The notes below the pieces were generated by a model that did not search any database, was not told the DNA's origin, and saw only the letters and a program-made list of their open reading frames with translations. The position numbers and the translations under genes were made by a program. 18,459 bases of DNA. Origin: Clostridia bacterium. GTDB taxonomy: Bacteria; Bacillota; Clostridia; Oscillospirales; Acutalibacteraceae. The stretch covers positions 1 to 18,459 of the forward strand of contig CAAEIG010000158.1 in NCBI GenBank assembly GCA_900755895.1. Direction: 5' to 3'. This document shows, one piece after another, positions 8,722-17,300 of the stretch. How positions within the stretch are numbered: the stretch's first letter is position 1; the number at the start of each line of letters is the position of its first letter.

Positions 8722-8745
8722 CACATGACCTTCGGAGAAGGTCAC
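8722..8745. repeat. 24-base dyad repeat unit upstream of the NERD promoter
   Basis: CACATGACCTTCGGAGAAGGTCAC: TGACCTTC (8726-8733) and GAAGGTCA (8737-8744), an uninterrupted 8-bp stem with a 3-base loop. The arms carry GACCTTC/GAAGGTC rather than GGCTTTC/GAAAGCC, so both sides changed together relative to 6507-6530. Confidence 0.8.
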
Positions 8746-8925
8746 AGACTCCCTTCTTTAGATGTGTGGTGAACGGCGGACAATCCATTTAGGTTGAACC
8801 ATGCCACCCTACATATTGTAGGTCTACATTAGCCCTGAGAGCGAACGACCTCCCTGCGTGAGGTCACAAACACGGATGCCGCCTTATATCCCCGCAGCTA
8901 AAGCAGGGGGTCTTACGGCGGCATA
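8746..8925 (+). mobile_element. Probable remnant of an IS200/IS605-type element end
   Basis: This stretch has no gene. It contains CCTACA-tat-TGTAGG (8808-8822), GACCTC/GAGGTC (8847-8865) and a long dyad ATGCCGCC (8876-8883) / GGCGGCAT (8917-8924). The long dyad encloses CCCCGCAGCTAAAGCAGGGGG and TCTTAC. The CCCC-AGCTAAAGC-GGGG hairpin next to TTAC resembles subterminal hairpins of IS200/IS605/IS1341 elements. No Y1 transposase or TnpB is present, so this is a decayed or non-autonomous copy at best. Identification rests on motif resemblance only. Confidence 0.45.
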
Positions 8926-9654
8926 GATAAATTCAAGAACCCTGATGTCCTCCATATCATCGGCGATAATGAAACTGAGTGGATGGACGATGTGGTATTC
9001 AAGAAGCCCTCCGTGACCATTCGCGGGGTCGGTGGCCTTTCTCATTTTGCCATTCAGGAGCGGCCAGAGGAGAAGCCTCCTGTGGTGACGCCCCCTGTAA
9101 GCACCACGCCTGTGTTCGCCGATGTGCCGGTTGGTCACTGGGCAGAGGCCGCCATCCGTCAGGTTGCAGCCCAGGGTCTGATGGCCGGTGTTGGAAACAA
9201 TGTGTTCAACCCGGACGGGGTCATCACTCGGGCTCAGTTGGTCACTGTCCTGTATCGGGCCGCTGGATCTCCTGCCAATGGCTCTGGCAGCTTCAAAGAT
9301 GTACCCGAGAATGCTTACTTCCATGATGCGGTTCTGTGGGCCAATGCCAACGGTATCGCTTCTGGCTATGGCGGAGGCGTGCTCGGTCCGAGCGACCCGC
9401 TGAGCCGCGAACAGATGGTGACCATGCTGTATCGGTATGCCATCTGGAGCAGCAAGGCCCCTCAGCTGGACCTGTCCAGCATTGACATCTCTCAGTTTAC
9501 TGATTGGGCGCTCGTGAGCTCCTATGCACAGAACGCTGTGAGATGGGCTATTGGGATGGGCATCATCAACGGGAGCAGCAATACCACTCTTTCCCTGAAA
9601 GCTACTTCCACACGCGCACAGATGGCTGTCGTAATGAATCGTTTTGCTATCTGA
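8926..9654 (+). pseudogene. C-terminal fragment of an SLH-domain surface protein
   Basis: The reading frame is protein-like from 8926 (DKFKNPDVLHIIGDNETEW) through the first internal ATG at 8983 to the TGA at 9652-9654. Upstream it runs into the IS-like dyad and meets TAA at 8899. No signal peptide and no convincing ribosome binding site precede 8983, so the gene is read as having lost its 5' part. Counting from 8983 (223 residues), SLH domains lie at about 44-95, 103-153 and 170-223, with TRAQ, SREQ and TRAQ at the TRAE-motif positions. SLH triplets bind pyruvylated secondary cell-wall polymer, so the intact protein would have sat on the cell surface through this C-terminal anchor. A short Pro/Thr/Val linker (residues about 31-43) precedes the anchor. 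Expression of a small intracellular SLH protein cannot be excluded. Confidence 0.7.
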
Positions 9655-9666
9655 TCCAATACCAAA

Positions 9667-9704
9667 ACAGGGCCGCCTTCTCAAAGTTGAGAGGGCGGCC
9701 CTGT
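9667..9704. terminator. Bidirectional intrinsic terminator hairpin
   Basis: A 16-bp stem, ACAGGGCCGCCTTCTC (9667-9682) with GAGAGGGCGGCCCTGT (9689-9704), one G-U pair and loop AAAGTT. It lies between convergent reading frames. On the minus strand it runs into TTTTGG, which suits the DUF6273-like gene; on the plus strand only TTC follows, so termination of the SLH fragment would be weaker. Confidence 0.85.
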
Positions 9705-9792
9705 TCATCCGGAGTGAGCCTGTCAGACCAGCCTGGATATGTACAAAGAAGAGCGGGGCCAGGAGAATACCTCCCGGTCCCGCTTTGGTGCG

Positions 9793-10578
9793 CTATTGGA
9801 TTTTCTGCACGCCAGAGATGGAGGCTCGATCAATGACGAGACCCCCATCGCTGAGCCGGCTGCCGAAGCCATCGGACATCGCGCCTCCATGGTCAGAGAG
9901 GATCACCTCATAGTCAGTGAGCTCCTCCAGGCGGCCGAAGATGATATTCTGGCCTCCCCAGAGCATCCACATGGCTTTCTTCTTAGAAAGCCACAGCTTT
10001 TCATCGAGGCGGGCGTCGTCCCACATGACTTTCTCCGAAAGCCACCACATGGCCTTCGAAGAAGGCCACAGGGTGTCGGAGGGCAGAGGGACCAAGGCAG
10101 GGCGAAAACCGAGGGACACACTGCGGCGGGACGACGAAGTACAATAGAAGGTGCGGGCCGAAGTGTACCCACGGTACGCACGAGAAGACGCTGTCCCCGT
10201 TGCGGCCTCCTGTCCCCAGAAAAACATATCTTCCCAATGCCAGAGGGAGTTGTCTTCTCCAACGGCATCGAGGGCGGAATCCCATTCGTTCGGAGCCCCT
10301 TCCTCGGCTCCAACCTGGATCAGCCTCGCCGTGAAGCGGAACCCGCTGATAGTAACCTCTTTGCCGAACACCAGGTTTTGGGCATTCAGGTCATCCCAGC
10401 TGACCTCGGTAAGGATGCAGCGGTCGGCGATCAGCATATCGTTTACCACTACCCAGTGGATCTCCTTGCCGGGAGCAGTTTCTCCAATGCTGATGGTTTT
10501 GCCGGGCTTGTACGCTAGTCCTATTTCTGCAGGGCAGTCGTTCAGATAGAGACTGCCGAGTCGAATGATGTTAGCCAT
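9793..10578 (-). CDS. DUF6273-like protein with repeat-derived linker
   Basis: This 261-residue protein starts at ATG 10578, with AAAGGAGAG about 10 bases upstream. Residues 1-165 resemble clostridial DUF6273-type proteins: MANIIRLGSLYL start, IHWVVVNDMLIADR, NEWDSALD, NSLWHWEDMFFWGQE, RAYRGYTSAR and a closing LGFRPAL (157-163). That ending recalls C-type-lectin/formylglycine-enzyme folds, in which GFRxA closes the domain. Residues about 205-261 (WGGQNIIFGRLEELTDYEVIL) form a second small beta-rich domain. Between them, residues 170-204 include LWPSSKAMW, WLSEKVMW and LWLSKKKAMW, each encoded by a copy of the 24/27-base dyad repeat, so the linker was expanded in frame by repeats. There is no signal peptide or membrane segment. 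The function is unknown; the family name is from memory and was not searched. Confidence 0.75.
   Translation of the reverse strand: MANIIRLGSLYLNDCPAEIGLAYKPGKTISIGETAPGKEIHWVVVNDMLIADRCILTEVSWDDLNAQNLVFGKEVTISGFRFTARLIQVGAEEGAPNEWDSALDAVGEDNSLWHWEDMFFWGQEAATGTASSRAYRGYTSARTFYCTSSSRRSVSLGFRPALVPLPSDTLWPSSKAMWWLSEKVMWDDARLDEKLWLSKKKAMWMLWGGQNIIFGRLEELTDYEVILSDHGGAMSDGFGSRLSDGGLVIDRASISGVQKIQ
9968..9994. repeat. 27-base variant of the dyad repeat inside the DUF6273-like gene
   Basis: CACATGGCTTTC, loop TTCTTA, GAAAGCCAC: the same arms as the 24-base unit with a loop three bases longer. It encodes LWLSKKKAMW on the minus strand. The extra length is a multiple of three, so the reading frame is kept. 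Confidence 0.75.
10022..10069. repeat. Two tandem 24-base dyad units inside the DUF6273-like gene
   Basis: Unit 1 is CACATGACTTTCTCCGAAAG-CCAC (10022-10045) and unit 2 is CACATGGCCTTCGAAGAAGG-CCAC (10046-10069), abutting exactly. On the minus strand they encode LWPSSKAMW and WLSEKVMW. Arms in unit 2 are GGCCTTC/GAAGGCC, fully complementary. Confidence 0.8.
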
Positions 10579-10606
10579 CCTATGCTCTCTCCTTTTACTT
10601 TGTTTT

Positions 10607-10661
10607 CTCTAAAATGTTGGATAAAACGATAGTATGCGAAGCTATCGAAACTCATTTAGAG
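10607..10661 (-). promoter_or_regulatory. Nested dyad in the leader of the DUF6273-like gene
   Basis: On the plus strand, CTCTAAAATG (10607-10616) pairs with CATTTAGAG (10653-10661), enclosing CGATAG (10627-10632) and CTATCG (10642-10647). It ends about 29 bases upstream of the start codon. It could be an operator or a structured mRNA leader. I could not place a convincing -35/-10 pair. Confidence 0.35.
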
Positions 10662-10717
10662 CGCGGAGGAGAGTTTTGGCTGATTCTCTCACCGAACTAA
10701 AGTTTTGGAGCTTCCTG

Positions 10718-10739
10718 TAGGCTCCCTGTAGGGAGCCTA
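10718..10739. repeat. Hairpin repeat, TAGGCTCCC type
   Basis: TAGGCTCCC-TGTA-GGGAGCCTA: 9-bp perfect stem, followed by TGTGGGC, as in the related hairpin near 11002. It belongs to the second hairpin family of the repeat-rich gap. Confidence 0.75.
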
Positions 10740-10771
10740 TGTGGGCTGCGGTTCAGGGAGAAGGTTGCAGA

Positions 10772-10960
10772 GGAGAGTGACCCGTCTTTCTTAGCGAAGA
10801 AATGTGGCATGGTGGTTCCCCTTGGCTGTTTAAGCTCTTGCCTCAGCCGGTTCCCTCTCGGGAACCTATGTCGGGTCCGTGAGGTTCCGTTGTTTTGTGC
10901 TAGGGGAATATAGGTTTTCTCTGGCCCCCATGCAGGGATCTTTTTAGCGAAAAGCCTCAA
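10772..10960 (-). repeat. Composite repeat, inverted copy C
   Basis: Read on the minus strand it carries, in the order seen in copies A and B, CCTCACGGACCC, ACATAGGTTCCC hairpin (10849-10866), and a TTTCTTCGCTAAGAAAGA word (compare CTTTTCTTCGTTAAAAAAGA in copy B). It also begins with a second such word, CTTTTCGCTAAAAAGATC. It is more diverged than A versus B. An open frame on the minus strand (10960-10697) exists but has no good start signal. Confidence 0.6.
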
Positions 10961-10966
10961 CGGGAG

Positions 10967-11285
10967 GATTTCTTTTGCTGTTCGGGTACCCCGTCAGGAT
11001 CGGTTCCTCCTATAGGAACCTGTGCGGGTTTTCGGAGAGACCCAACACCGGTCCGTGAGGCTCTCGTGTTTTGCGCTACAGCCAACTACCTCCGCCGTAG
11101 CGGAAAACCACATGGCATTCAAAAAAAACCACCACATGACCTTCTTCGAAGGTCACCACACGGCTTTCAAAGAAAGCCGCAGGCAGGTCTCACGGACCCC
11201 ACATAGGTTCCTGAAGGAACCGACCCGCGGCAGGGCATCTGGCAAGGAAGGAATCCCCCTGCTTTTCTTCGTTAAAAAAGATGCT
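10967..11285 (+). repeat. Composite hairpin-rich repeat, copy B
   Basis: The gap 10579-11383 has no gene I can support. Copy B matches 6354-6640 in element order: GGAGG-TTT lead, GGTTCCT hairpin (11002-11020), TGCGCTACAGCC, dyad units (11109-11180), GGCAGGTCTCACGGACCC (11182-11199), ACATAGGTTCC hairpin (11206-11221), CCCGCGGCA, CTGGCAAG and CTTTTCTTCGTTAA. It has three dyad units where copy A has one. Confidence 0.8.
11109..11180. repeat. Array of three tandem 24-base dyad units
   Basis: Units abut at 11109-11132, 11133-11156 and 11157-11180. The first is degenerate (CACATGGCATTC, A-run, CCAC). The second has GACCTTC/GAAGGTC arms, the third GGCTTTC/GAAAGCC arms. There are no spacers, so this is not a CRISPR array. 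Confidence 0.8.
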
Positions 11286-11335
11286 GCTGTCTTTGCTGAA
11301 AAACGCCCGCCCCCAACCTCACAATAGCAAAAGGA

Positions 11336-11363
11336 GACGGGCCGCCAGGAATGGCGACCCGTC
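11336..11363 (-). terminator. Intrinsic terminator of the giant SLH protein gene
   Basis: A 12-bp stem with one mismatch, GACGGGCCGCCA (11336-11347) with TGGCGACCCGTC (11352-11363), GGAA loop. On the minus strand it is followed by TCCTTTTGC. It begins 20 bases beyond the stop codon at 11384-11386. Confidence 0.78.
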
Positions 11364-11383
11364 TTTGCAGGTGTTATAAGTGC

Positions 11384-14300
11384 TTAGTCGAGCTTAGTCC
11401 ACTGTTCTGTCCCGCCGTTGTCCGTGAAGTCATGCCAATTGGCTGCCTCAACAAAGTCCCAGAAGTACCAGGCCTTTGTATCGACATCGGAGAATACCTT
11501 ATAGCCAGGGACGACAGACTCGGCAGAGGCCTTGCGGCCCAGGATCCGGTTGATCATCACGACCGTCTCGGCGCGGGTGATCTTGTTGTCTGGCCCGAAC
11601 ACACCATTCCCATAGCCCTGCACCAGCCCAGCCGCAGCGGCCGTATTGATGTACTGGCGGGCCCAGTGGTTGGCGATGTCGGTGAACTGATCGCCGCCAG
11701 TGGCCGCCTTGGCATCGCAGAAGCGAGCCAGGATGGTCGCCAGCTGTGCGCGGGTGATATGGTCGTTTGGACCAAACTTGCCGTTGTCGTAGCCAGTCAG
11801 GATGCCGGCGTTGGCCAGCGTGGCGATGGCCGTGCGGTTCCAGGCGTCGGGCGCCACATCCTTGAAGGAGCAGGCGCTGGTCTCAAACTGGAGCTTGGCC
11901 TCATCGGACAGCAGACGGTAAATGATCATGGCGACCTCACCGCGGGTGATGTTGGCCATGGGAGCCGCCTTATCAGCAGTCCGGCCGGCGATATACGCGA
12001 TGTGGTCCTCCTTGTTCAGCATCCAGGACTTGTCGTTCTGGACGGGGGGAACAGGCTTCACAGGCTGTTCGATGGCCTCCTTCTCCCACTTGGCATAGAG
12101 GGTAAAGCTCTTCTTCACGGGTTCAGAGAAATCATACTCGTTCTTCAGAGCCTTGTCGGTGTACCAACCCACAAATACATAGCCCTTCCGGGTAGGCTCC
12201 TTGGGCTCGCGGACCTTTTCGTTACGGTCAACATGCTTGGAAGCCACAGAGGAGCCGCCGTTGCTGTCGAACCGGACCGTGTAGTCGTAGGAGGAGCTGT
12301 TGCTGCCGCCTCCACCACCGCCGCCGCTGCTGGGCACGCGGCCCTGAGCGATGGTTACCGTCTGGGCAAGGCTGGCCATATTACTCTCAGTGTGGCTGTA
12401 CCGGACCTCATAGGTGTTGGGAGCCAGACCAGTGACAGAGGTTCCCTCGATCTTGGTCCACTCGCCGCCGGAGACGCGGTATTCCATATCAGTGGTGGTG
12501 TTGGTCAGGGAACCATCGTTCCGGCCACGCACACTCTCGTCCGTGTGGCCCACAGTGGGAGCCGCAGGACGGTTGGGAATGTGGATGGTCTGATGGTCGC
12601 TGCCCAGGTGGTCCTCATCGCCGGGAATGCGGATGATGATGTCCTGTCCGGTCATGCCGGAAATATCCATGGGTTCAGTCGCCGGATCCCAGGTCTTGCC
12701 GCCGTCAGTGGAATACTCCATGTCACCGGTGGTGTCGATAGTTTCCTTGTCAGTGTCCAGGGTCACGCTGGGGGTCGGGTACTTTTCCGGGATGTGGACG
12801 GTCGTTTTCTCACCGGGCAGCTCAGTACCGGTGGCCGGTTCGCGGATGAGGATGTCCTTGCCGCCCATGTCCGAAACATCGAAGGGGTCAGGGCAAGGTT
12901 TCCAAGTTTCGCCGTCGTCATCGCTGTACTCCAAGTCCTTGGAGGGGGAGATGATGCCGGGGTTGGGATCCAGAGTGACATCAGGAGCAGGTCTCTTCTC
13001 AGGGATCGTCACCGTCACTTCACTGCTGGCCGGCTTATCGTCCTCAGACGGATAGCGGATGATGATATCCCTGCCGTCCAGTTCAGACACATCCAGTGGT
13101 TCGGTCGCCGGGTTCCAGGTCTCGCCGCCGTCGGTGGAATATTCCATGTCCTCGGTGGTGTTGATGGTCTGCTTCTCGGTGTCCAGCTCCACAACTGGAC
13201 CGTCAGGCCGCGCAGGGACGATGATGGTCGTCTCGGCGCTGGCAAACTCATCCTCGGTGGAGGGCAACCGGATCAGGATCGTCTCGCCGGAGTGGTCGGA
13301 AACCTTCAGAGGCTCGGTGGCCTGCGTCCAGGTCTCGCCGCCGTCGGTGGAGTACTCCATCTCGGTGGTTGTGTTGATGGTTTCATCGTGGTTGTTGATC
13401 TCGACCTCGGGCTTGGGCCGGCGGCCAGGGATCACAATGGTGACCGGATCGCTGGGGAACTCATTGTCATCGCCGTGCTCGCGGATATAGATGGTGGTCC
13501 CAGTCTGGCTGGATACATCCAGAGGCTCGGTGGCCTGAGTCCAGTTTTTGCTGTCAGAGGAAATGTCCATGCTGGTAGTGGTATTGATGGTCTCATCGTC
13601 CATGTCGAGCTTGACATTAGGCCTCTCGGCATAACCGAAAATCTCGACGCTCGCAGGGTCGCTGGCGAAGGTGATCCCCGTATGGGCGGTGCGGACGATG
13701 ATCGTCTGTCCGGCCATGCTGGAGACATCCAGGGCGCAGCCCTCGACCTTGGTCCAGCTCTCGCCGTCGTTGGTGGAATACTCGGCGTTGGTCAGCCCGG
13801 TGACCTGGACTTTCTCTTTGTCGATAGCCCAGCTGGGAGCCGCCTCGCGGAGAGGAACTGTAACCGTCTCGGGCAGGCTGGCAAAATGCCCGGCGTCGTG
13901 CTTGGCCCGGACTGTCAGGCCCTGGCCGCACTTATCGGAAACATCATAGCCATCGCCTACATCTGTCCAGGATTCGCTTTCCATGACCTGGCCTAGGGCC
14001 GAATCGGCATCCAGTGTCTCGGCATCCATATCGAAGCTGAAATTGGGCAGAATGTTGCGGGTGGGAATGGCCACATCTGCGGGATTGCTGGCCGGCTTGG
14101 CGCCATCGCAGCTGTACCGGACCTGGATGTTTTCCCCAACCAGGTTGGAAACGGACATATTGTCCTGGCAGGGGATCCAGCTCTCGCCATCAAAATACTC
14201 CATGGCGGCAGTGCTGTCCATAGTCTCGGTTTCATTGTCGACCGCGATTACAGGAGCCTCGCCGCGAATGGGCACATGGACTGTGCTGGAGTCGCTGTGG

Positions 14301-17300
14301 AAGGAGGAGTCTTCGATAGCCTCGATGCGGACCAGGATGTCCTGGTCCTGGAGGGCCTCCACATTCATGTCCTTGGTGCATGGATTCCAGGTGTCGCCGT
14401 TGTCTGCGGAGTACTCCATGGCATCTGTGGTGTTCATGGTGTAGTCGTAGGGGTTGACGGTGACATTGGGGGCGACAGGCCGCTCTGGCAAAGTCTCAAT
14501 AGTGACAGCGCCAGGCTTGCCGGTGCCGTCGTCAATGAGCCCTACATAGATGGTGCTGCCAGGCTTCACAGAAGAACCCTCGTCCAGCTTGTCGGTCATA
14601 GAATAGTCATTGCCGGCCTGGACAACCTCGCCGTTGAAGTGGATGGTCTCGTCCTTGTAGTTGATCTCATAGTCGAGGCCAGTATCCGCAATGGTGCGGG
14701 TCTTGGCAGAGGTCTCATTGGACGCCTTATAGTTGTCGGTCTCGGCCAGGCGCATGGTCACCGTATAGGTGGTGTCCGGGGTCAGGCCAGAGAACTTGGG
14801 CGCAGACTGCCAATACAGGCCGCCGTCAATGCTGTATTCAGCGCCTGGGACTGGGTTGACCGCGATAGTGGTCGTGGTGCGGTTGGCAATGCTGGGGACA
14901 ACTTCGAGGGTCTGCGCCGCCCGCTCGATGGTCATGTGCGCTTCAGCTGTATCAGAGTCCAGCTCATAGTTGGTCTCCGGGGTCAGGTAGAAGCGGACCG
15001 TGTAGGAGCCGGCGTTCACAGGTGCCTCGGCGCTGGAGTAGGGGGAGCTGTTGGTAAGGGTACCGAAGTACATCACGCTCACAGACTTAACACCGTCCAG
15101 TTTAGCCAGGGTGCTGGTGTACGGATAGGGCTGGCCGATGCCAGTGTAGGTGGTAATGTAGTCCTGCATTTCAGGGATGTCCACCTGATGCTTGCTGGTG
15201 GAGCCGACGACAGGCCTGGAGGCAGACTGCTCATGGTTGTCGTCGCCCTTCATGCGCACCAGGATCGTATAGCTGGTGCAGGGGTTCAGCCCCTCAAAGA
15301 CATTACTGTCCTGCCAGTCGATGCCGCCATTGATGCTGTACTCGGCGCCAGGGATGGCGGAGGCAGTCAGGGAGGTGGCTTCGGCTTTCTCCAGGGAGGC
15401 CACAGGGGCTTCCTGGGGGGCTTTCTTGATGATCAGCTTGGCCGTGTAGGGGCCGTGGGCAACCGTGTAACCATCTTCGGCGGTAAAGTCAGCCGTCACC
15501 TCATACTCTCCCGCATTGGTGGGAGGGGTCATGGAGGGCCCATAGTCTTCGCCAACATAGGTGATGGTCACAGAGGTGATGCCGGGGATATTGTCGGCGC
15601 CATGGTAGGCCTGGGCCTGCCCATTGTAGGTAGTCGACTCATCCTTCAGGACAGGAGCTAGAGGCTTGCTATTCTGGATGATGTGTAGGGTGGGAGAGGG
15701 CCGCTCCTCGGGCAGCTGATAGCCGTCGGAAGGGGTGAACGCAATGGCCACCTTGTAGTCTCCGGGAGCAGAGGGAGCAGAGCTGAGGCTGCCGTATCCG
15801 GTAATCTGCATGGCAGAAATGCCGGTGATCGACTTGGGCAGCGTGAAGGTCTTGGCCGTGCCGTCAAACTCATATGTCTGGTCAGCAATCTCAGGGAACC
15901 GGACAGTGGTCTTTTCAGTCCGCTGCTCGGTAGCCGGGCCAGTCTGCTCCTTGTAGAACTTGGTCTCCACGGCCTTGGGGATGATGCTGTATACAGTATC
16001 GCGGTTCAGGCCGGTGAAAACGCCGGTCGTCTGCCAGTGGCGGCCACCGTCAATGCTGTAGCTCACACCCTCAGTCGTGTTGATGGTGATGCTGGAGTCA
16101 GTCACGGCATTCACCACAGGGGCCAGAGGCGCGGCCTGTTCAGCCTTGTTGATCGTGAGGTTAGCGTACTGAGGCTGGATCTGGTCGTAGCCGGCATCCA
16201 TCTTATAGGTGACGGCCACCTTGTATGTACCAGGATCGGTGGGGGCCTCAGTGCTGGGACCGTACACGGTATCGTTGATGCCGGTGAAGGTCTGGACCAC
16301 TTCGGTGCAGCCGGCCGGCTGATTGGCAACCAGACGCTTGCCGGTCCCATCGTAGGTGTAAACTGCGGACTGGACTGTATCGGCGGTGGTAGTCTGATTG
16401 GCCGTTCGGACAGTGGCGGAGGATTCAGGGCTCTCCTCGTGGTTATCGTCGGCGGGGTATTTTACCTTGATTGTGTACTCAGTGTTGGGAGTAAGCCCCT
16501 CAAACAGAGTGCTGGGCTGATATGCGCCGCTGTTGATGCCCTCAATGGCATAGACAACGCCCGGGATAGTGGTGATCGAGATGCTGTTGGTGCCAACATT
16601 GCTGGCCGTGGGGACGGGTGGGGCCTGCCGCTTGGCCTTGTTGATGGTCAGAGTCGTATCGACCGGCTCAATAGGAGCATAGCCGGAATTCATCTCGAAG
16701 GTGACCTTCACCTGGTAGACGCCGGCATTGGTGGGAGCAGCGGCCGTCCACTGGTCGTACACATAGTATTGGATCGTGCTCTTCACGACCCCGGAGATGG
16801 GGGCCACGCGGTAAGGGATCGGGCTGCCCGTATAGTCAGCCGACTGAGGCTGCAGATCAATGGAGCCGGCCTGCTGCTGCTCGGTGAAGAACTTGGCAGA
16901 GGAAGGTTCAGTCTCCGCGTAGTTCTTGTCCTCGGACTCCAGCAGCTTCTGGTAGAAGGTGTACTCGGTGCCAGGGTCCAGGTGCTCAAACATGGGGCTC
17001 TCCTGCCAGATGAGGCCGTCCCGACTGTATTCGGCGCCCTCGACCGTATTCAGGGTGATGCTGGTCGTCGTGCAGGACTGCATGGTGGGAGCGGGGCAGG
17101 TGCGGGACGCCTGTGTGATGATGTAGCTGACCCGAGAAGGGGTAAGCTGCTCAAAGCCGGGCACCATGGTAAACTCGACAATGGCCGTGTAGGTACCGGC
17201 ATTCACCGGAGGCGTGTTGGATTGATACTTGCTGTTATTCAAATCGTCGCCCGTATAGCGCACAGACATGGACTGAATGCCCTCTGTAGCGTTGGGCAGA

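Noticed and set aside
8601..8726. N-terminal 42-residue extension of the NERD protein
   Set aside because: The extension covers the promoter and a dyad repeat; the start at 8600 has correct ribosome binding site spacing.
8746..8925. A TnpB guide-RNA scaffold at the IS-like end
   Set aside because: No TnpB or TnpA is in the window and only about 180 bases of possible element remain; hairpin resemblance alone is not enough.
8884..9708. A 274-residue minus-strand open frame across the SLH fragment
   Set aside because: The plus strand encodes three clear SLH domains; the minus frame also crosses a strong terminator hairpin and the IS-like dyad.
9739..10518. A 259-residue plus-strand open frame opposite the DUF6273-like gene
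   Set aside because: The minus strand has a good ribosome binding site and family-like sequence; the plus product has neither.
10697..10960. An 87-residue minus-strand open frame in the repeat region
   Set aside because: It needs a TTG start with no ribosome binding site and is built from composite-repeat sequence; kept only as a possible repeat-borne peptide.
11109..11180. A CRISPR array
   Set aside because: The three 24-base units abut with no spacers, and each is a hairpin unit also found singly elsewhere; no cas gene is nearby.
11351..13996. An 881-residue plus-strand open frame opposite the giant SLH gene
   Set aside because: It is an antisense shadow: the minus-strand frame has clear MBG, Asp-box and SLH motifs, and the plus-strand product is a low-complexity Gly/Val/Ala string with no recognisable domain. 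The 461-residue plus frame at 14276-15661 is the same effect.
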